Below, piece after piece: positions 58,368-64,000 of a stretch of DNA of 64,000 bases. Each line of letters starts with the position of its first letter. The stretch's first letter is position 1. Both the position numbers and the translations under genes were made by a program. This DNA comes from Cavia porcellus (Eukaryota > Chordata > Mammalia > Rodentia > Caviidae): assembly GCF_034190915.1 (NCBI RefSeq), contig NW_026947488.1, positions 1,684,501-1,748,500 on the forward strand, given 5' to 3'. The notes under the pieces are model-generated. The model worked only from the letters and a program-made list of their open reading frames with translations. It searched no databases and was not told the DNA's origin.

Positions 58368-59974
58368 GTAATGCGTGCGCTTGTCAGGTCACTTCGTGTA
58401 GTTATCCTGGACAGGCAGGTTTATTGTGGATAAACAGCAGTTAGCGCCTTTGTCCAGAGGGTGGGGAGGAGGCAAGAGTAATAACTTTGGTTTGCTCGAC
58501 TGGGGATCCCCGAGACTCCCAAGTTCAGTGATTCTCTAGAGGACTTGGGTCCATGACTTATCCAGAGAGGCCACATGGGTGAAGGCACATGGGGAGAAGC
58601 TCAGGGGGATTGGATGGAAGGTTCAAGGAGTCCTTTCCCTGTAGGGTGTCTGGGACTCGCCAATTCCCTGCGGTGGTCTAACAGTGCAGTGCGGTATGGC
58701 CAAGCAGGTGGGCTCATCTGAGACTGACCTTAGTTAGGACAGGCCACTTAAGTACTCCTGCCGTGTACACAGCTTCAGTGTTCAAGGGAAACCCTGGCAG
58801 GGTTCAGCCCTGAAGGCTATTCTAATCTCTCGCGGTCTAGGTTCCCAGACACTGCAGAGGGCCAGTCTGCTCAGCAAAGCTAGCAGGCCACTGGATTACC
58901 TCTGTGTGACAGACAACTTGGTCCTGCATTTTGTTTGGTTTTTTTAAGAATGTTGGGAAAGGAGGAGGTTAAAGCTGAAATGGTCTATGGTCTCTTCTAT
59001 GGATTTCATCCATGTTTTTCTATGTAGACTCAAAGGTGATTAATTTTTCTCTGTTGCAGTGGAGTTTCTTTCTAGTGTTTCCCTAGTAGTAATACTTGAT
59101 TAACTTGGTCATTTATTATGCATACCGTATACCAGTTTCTGTTTTAGGCTCAAGAAATAAATAGCACTAAGTGAGACACATTCAGCTTTGTAACTCCAGA
59201 ATTGAATGTCCCGCCAAGGCAATTTACTGTTTTTTTGTTTTGGTTTGTTTTGGTTTTGTTTTTTTGTGACAGGGGATTGCTTTATAGATCAGGCTGACTT
59301 AGACTCACAATGTAGTCCAAGGTGGCCTCGAACTCACAGCGATCCTCCTGCCTCAGGAGGCTTACAGGTGTGAAGATGTATGAAGGGTCTAGAGTGTACA
59401 AGCTGTGAACGTGAACTTAGGTTAGGCTTTGCATGTGAGTGGATGTAAGATGTGAAGGGTAAAAAGTTTAATGATAAGATCCAAACTGTGTTTAAAACAC
59501 TAAAAAGGTGAGGTTTCTGCATATTGACAGTGGTCTGATGGGTTTTAGTCTGGGCCTGTTGAAGCATCTGAAAGCTGCATGAGTCTTTGTACAGCAGTTG
59601 GCGCATGGAGAACACATTCAGCCTTCTTGGCAGGAAGCGTGATCTACCCAGGAGGGGCGCACACACAGTTTTCCCTCCAGTCTTGGAGTAGATCCAGCCC
59701 AGACTTAAGGATGTGGACCTGACCCCTGAGAAGGAGATAGGGAAAACTGTGCTGGGAGCGGGCCCGTGGGTGCCCCACAGGTGTTCTGGCAGCCTGGAGC
59801 CCAGTAGTGGCGTCCGTGGACGGGAGCACCGCCACAGGGCCCTGACCGGCTCGCCCAGGGGTCCCAGTGCTCAAATAGCTCCGCAGTCAGCTTCCTTTGA
59901 GTCAGACAGTGAACCGCCTGCTGCCCGTTTGCTCACTCGCTGCTCTGTGTGATTAACATGGGTTTTGACTGCAG
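58368..59974 (+). other. TCFL5: TCFL5 intron 4
   Basis: 1.6 kb phase-2 intron that splits the bHLH between the basic region and helix 1. It contains an antisense B1-like SINE with a G/T-rich tail (59,222-59,375). No other features recognised. Confidence 0.85.
59222..59375 (-). repeat. B1-like SINE, antisense
   Basis: A T/G-rich tail (TTTTTTTGTTTTGGTTTG) is followed by GACAGGGGATTGCTTTATAG, CAATGTAGTCCAAGGTGG and AGCGATCCTCCTGCCTCAGG, the B1 reverse-complement landmarks. Confidence 0.75.
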
Positions 59975-60116
59975 GCGCAGAATCCGCATTTGCTGTGACG
60001 AGCTGAATCTTTTAGTTCCCTTCTGCAATGCGGAGACGGATAAGGCGACAACGCTTCAGTGGACCACAGCGTTCCTGAAGTACATTCAGGAAAGACACGG
60101 GGATTCCCTTAAAAAG
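59975..60116 (+). CDS. TCFL5: TCFL5 exon 5, helix-loop-helix
   Basis: Completes Arg and reads RRIRICCDELNLLVPFCNAE, TDKATTLQWTTAFLKYIQER and HGDSLKK, i.e. helix 1, loop and helix 2 of the dimerisation domain, with no change from human that I can see. Acceptor TTTGACTGCAG, donor GTTAGT at 60117, end phase 0. Exons 1-5 total 453 codons; human TCFL5 is about 500 residues, so roughly 40-47 C-terminal residues are still to come in a sixth exon not found before the window end. Confidence 0.95.
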
Positions 60117-63100
60117 GTTAGTATTCAAGCAGGCCGCAGAGCTGTGTGAAGTCTTGGGAGTTTTACGTAGCAGCGTTCCAGTTTACCCCCTCTTCCCTTG
60201 GATGTCTTCAGTTGCCGTGTTTCCTGAAACTGAATGTGAAATAATAAGCGCAGTGTGAACAAAGCTCCCTCGGCAGTAGTGTAACTCGGCAGTCGTTAAA
60301 GTAGGAGCTGCAGTCTGGGCGTGTTCACGGAGGTGCAATGTGTGAGAGACGCGAAGGGTCGCTTGTCAGGTGACGTATTGCAGACCACCACAGTGTGCGG
60401 TGTATTGCGCGGGGTCCAAACAGCGTGTAGGATGTGACTTTTGCCCTCAGAAGGCAAACAGGTTACATCTGTGGGCTGAGGGACGAGGGATGAGCCGGGT
60501 CTTCAGTGTGTGTGCACTTCGGCTCTCCGGCAGCCTGAGGCCACTTAGATTTGTCTGACCTGTTGCAGGTGGTGATAACCAGCAAGCCCACTTGCTTCTG
60601 CTGGTTTGAGGAGGCGCTCATTTGGCCCCAGGAGCGTAGAGGAAGAAGGGTAGCAGTCATGAGTCGGTTATGTGCTATGCCTTGGGAGCCACGGTGCTGG
60701 GTGCCGGCCTCAGAATTCTGGTGGTCAGCACCAGTAGCTCTTTGTCTGCCAGGTGTGATTAAGCCATAGTAAAATAAACCCACAGTGCCCTGATTTTGTG
60801 TCTTACCCAAGAGCTCTTGGGCAGTTGCTGTTGTTGACCCCAGCAGGAGTCTGCCTGGAGTTGGCTGAGATGCCGCAGTCTAGAGCCTTTTTAGAAAGGA
60901 CGCCTTCGAGGAGCCCTTCCACAGTCAGGCTGCGCCAGGCCACCTTCCTGGGGCCTTGCAGCGGGAGTGTCCTGTGCTTCTCCCTCCTCAGTGTCTGCAT
61001 GACAGTTACATCTTGTGAATTGCGTGATTGCATAAATTCTTTATTTCATTATACGTTTCATTGCATTTTAAAGCAATACTATGTTGGCTTTATTCTAATT
61101 GAGTCATTTACAGTTATTTATATGTAGTTCTTTAACGTTTGTTAGTAGTAGACTGCTGGTTTATTTTAATAAAGCTTTAATGTTTTTAAATGACTTAATG
61201 TTTGGCTCTCTGTACCTGTTCATAGTAAATTATTACTGATGAAATTCCATCATGATACAGTAAAGGTACTTAAAACTTTTGAAATAAACTGTTAACTAGA
61301 TTAAAAACTCATGGATGTTTTTTGTGGGGTTTTTAAATTTTATTTTGGATATTATGTTTTGCCTGTTATGTTTTCTGGATATTTCTGAGGTACAGTTGCA
61401 TTGAATTTGTAGATTGTTTCTGGGTCAGATTATCAGACCCATCCCAACAGGCAGAGTAAAGTCATCCGTGGGGAATGGGAACACCACTAACCTGAACACT
61501 TGTACTTGATTATTTCCATAGTAGTTTCCCTCTACCCGCATGCATATTTTTGTTCTTAAAGATGCAATAATGAAAGTTTTCTGTGATTTTTCTGATTCAT
61601 CAGTGCGTATTTCACTCAACAAACATTTCTTAGTATAACAAGGCATCTGCTCTAGACCGGGGTTCCCTTGGATAAGGCAGCGCCCCTACCAGCATGGGAG
61701 GACACAGCTGGCCACAAACAGTGAACACGGTGGTGTCGGAGCCCGCTGCAGGGTGGAGACGCTGCTGTGGGCCAGTGGGCAGCAGCGGGCCTGTTTGCCG
61801 AGGATGGTCACTGAAGCCTTATGCTGAGGAGCCTGCATCGCAGAACGTGCAGGCTGCGGTTCCGTGGGTCTTGGGGTGGGCGCGTGATTAGAAGAGGGTT
61901 CTGCCTACAGTGGTGTCACTGGGGTTGGAGTACAAGGTCGTCAGGCCAAGGAGCGATGGACCTGGGTGTCCTCCCAAGAGCTCCTGCAAGGTTTCAGGGC
62001 GGGAAGGGACATGAATGTTTTACAGCCATCACTCACCACTGTGGCGGCAGGGGTCGGGGGCTGGATACCCTGTAGCCTGTAGCAGGAGCTCTGGAGAGAG
62101 ACGCCCAGGCCAGGACGGCAGAGGAGCGGCTCCCATTGTGTTTGCCAGCTGTGGAGGGCTCGGATGGGTAGGGAGCCACGGGACGGGGCTGCGGTGAGCT
62201 CGGCGTTCCAGGTGGAAAGTGCTGAGCTGTCAGGGCTGTAGCGTGGTTGGGAGTGTTAGCAGCTGAGCGAGCAGCTCGGACGGTTGGCTGTGTGTTCACG
62301 TTCACGGGAGCACCTGGGGTGCGGGATACCTGTGTGCCTGCCCCCATCTCAGCAGTGCACAGCTGCGTGTTCGCCTCCATGCGTTCCCGAGACTGCGCAG
62401 ACTGGAGTCCTCAGCTTGGGGTATGACTACATCTCTGCACAGCCCAGTGCTGTGGTCGGCCCCGGAGGCTGGTGGCAGCTGTCTCGTTTCCTGTCATGCT
62501 CAGTCACCATTCATGTTTTCCCAAATTGTTCTAAAAATGATCTTTCAGCAGTATTTTCCCCAGTTCAGTACCTAGCCAGGGATTATCCATTGCACTGACT
62601 CTGGTTTTCAGTCTCTAAGCTACATGGCATTGGCTCAGTGCTTGATGGTAATTTTTAACTATGGCGTCCCTTCAGACGTAGAGAAAATCACACAAACTGC
62701 ACAAAAGCCTCCTGTGTACCCACCCAGAGTTGCCCTGTGTTCCCTGTTCTTTGTCTTTCCCAGCCCTTGTGCAAGCCTCTTGAGTGGGTGGAGAGTGTGT
62801 CACTGCTGTCTGCCAGTACCTCAGTGGTTACCTTCTAAGTACATAACTGGACCACAGGACATGGGCGCTGTTGTGATACTTAGTTCGTCCTGGCTAACAC
62901 TCAGGTGTTGCTGGTTGTCCCAGTGCTAGCCTCCATAGCTTTCTGCAGTTGGGGTCCAGTCCACAACTGTAGGTGACAGCTGTGTTGTGGCGCTGTTGTA
63001 GATTGGCAACTGTGAACCTCAGTGAGGTACTGGAAGCTCTTTGCCACCGTCCGCCTCCATCTCCTTCTGGGTCCCGTCACGGTGAGAACTGGGAGCTCTG

Positions 63101-64000
63101 CAGCCGTTTCCCTGCTCCTCTGTTCCCTTGGCAGCCACCTGCTTCGCCACCTCCTATGACCTTGTGCTCTGAAGTCAGGCCCTTGCCTGGTTTTTCCTTT
63201 TGCTATCAGCTTACCCGTTTCCTTCTCTCCTCGTGTGTCCTGACAATGGCCGCTGTGTCTCCCATCCTCTTGCAGGCACTCTGGCTCCCATGTCTCCTGC
63301 CAGCACCCATCCATTCTTTTCTCTCCTTAGCTGCCAGCTCAGTGCCATCTGCACACTTCTCTCCCTCTTCTCGACTCCCAGCAACCTTCGGAGACGGGTC
63401 CTGTGCTAGCCCCAGACACACCCCTTTGCTTTTGTGCCCTGGAGGATCCTGCCCTCCCTGATTTCTTCGCCCACCCTTGGCCTGCCATCTCTCCTCAGTT
63501 CTCAGTGATGGGGTACTCCCAACATGGCCCGTGGTCCTGAAGCTGAGGGAGAGGAAGCTGGAGAGCCCCCATCAGTGTGCAGTGCTTGCTGTCCCTGAGG
63601 TCAGTGGGCTGACTCTCCTGCTGTGCAGCACCATCCTGAAGACCAGAGCGCTCTCTCCCTTGTTAGGAACCCAGCTTGGCTCTCCTGGGGGAGTGCCCGC
63701 CTTGCTGGCGTGGTTGGTAGGCATGGAGTGGAGGCCTCCTGTTGAACCCATGTGCGCTGCAGTGGCTTTGGGGGCCTCATCTGGAGCTTCCCGTGTGTTT
63801 GTGTGCGCTGCTGCTGGTGTTACCATGTAGCCCACTTGGCACCTTCTCGGGTATCATCTTTGCGGACATACCTTTGCCTGTTACACAAGCAGCAACAATT
63901 GTGGGTCATGTGATCATGTCCTTTATACTCTGGCATATGTAAGTTCCCTTCTGCGAGAGACCCATGCCAGGTAGGTCGTGTCATCCGGCATGTACAGCTT
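60117..64000 (+). other. TCFL5: TCFL5 intron 5 (start), to window end
   Basis: Begins with GTTAGT. I searched all three frames for the C-terminal TCFL5 exon (human begins EFESVFCGKTGRR) and did not find it. AATAAA hexamers at about 61,170 and 61,282 lie in an AT-rich stretch that could serve an early-terminating transcript, but without coding support. The rest is unique-looking DNA with no recognised repeats or genes. Confidence 0.7.

Noticed and set aside
60798..61127. Final TCFL5 coding exon
   Set aside because: A frame here contains SRSPSTV, faintly like the family C-terminus, but the EFESVFCGKTGRR start and a supporting acceptor are missing.

Overview
The window is a piece of a mammalian, almost certainly rodent, autosome. 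It has spliced genes with GT-AG introns, a CpG-island promoter, LINE-1 fragments, and both tRNA-derived ID/BC1-type and 7SL-derived B1-type SINEs. Two genes are recognisable. On the + strand come the 3' end of DIDO1 (death inducer-obliterator 1) and then, about 42 kb on, TCFL5 (a bHLH transcription factor). The two are neighbours in the same orientation in human (20q13.33), so the locus is syntenic. I cannot name the species.

Layout. 1-13.6 kb: the last three DIDO1 exons seen here (two exons of the SPOC domain and the giant terminal coding exon) plus the 3'UTR. 13.6-17.4 kb: intergenic. 17.4-38.8 kb: the remains of a second, intron-containing DIDO1-like copy in the same orientation. It keeps an N-terminal exon with the first half of a PHD finger, a second PHD exon, and the 5' third of the terminal exon; all carry frameshifts or deletions. 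23.3-32.6 kb, inside this broken paralogue, is a roughly 9.3 kb minisatellite of about 385 units of 24 bp (a few of 21 bp), with two tiers of higher-order repeats (about 1.69-1.71 kb and exactly 1,008 bp). 38.8-53.5 kb: repeat-dense intergenic DNA with a 3'-truncated antisense LINE-1, an older sense LINE-1 3' end, LTR-like pieces and several SINEs. 53.7-64 kb: TCFL5 CpG-island promoter and exons 1-5; the short final coding exon was not found and probably lies past the window.

The two genes do not form a pathway. DIDO1 is a chromatin and RNA polymerase II-associated protein (PHD, TFIIS-like and SPOC modules), and TCFL5 is a germ-cell-enriched E-box regulator. The features that stand out are the decayed tandem DIDO1 paralogue and the giant minisatellite, whose unit is a multiple of three and lacks stop codons, so that it gives spurious open frames of up to 3,000 codons on both strands. 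I saw no sign of a novel defence, mobile or enzymatic system.
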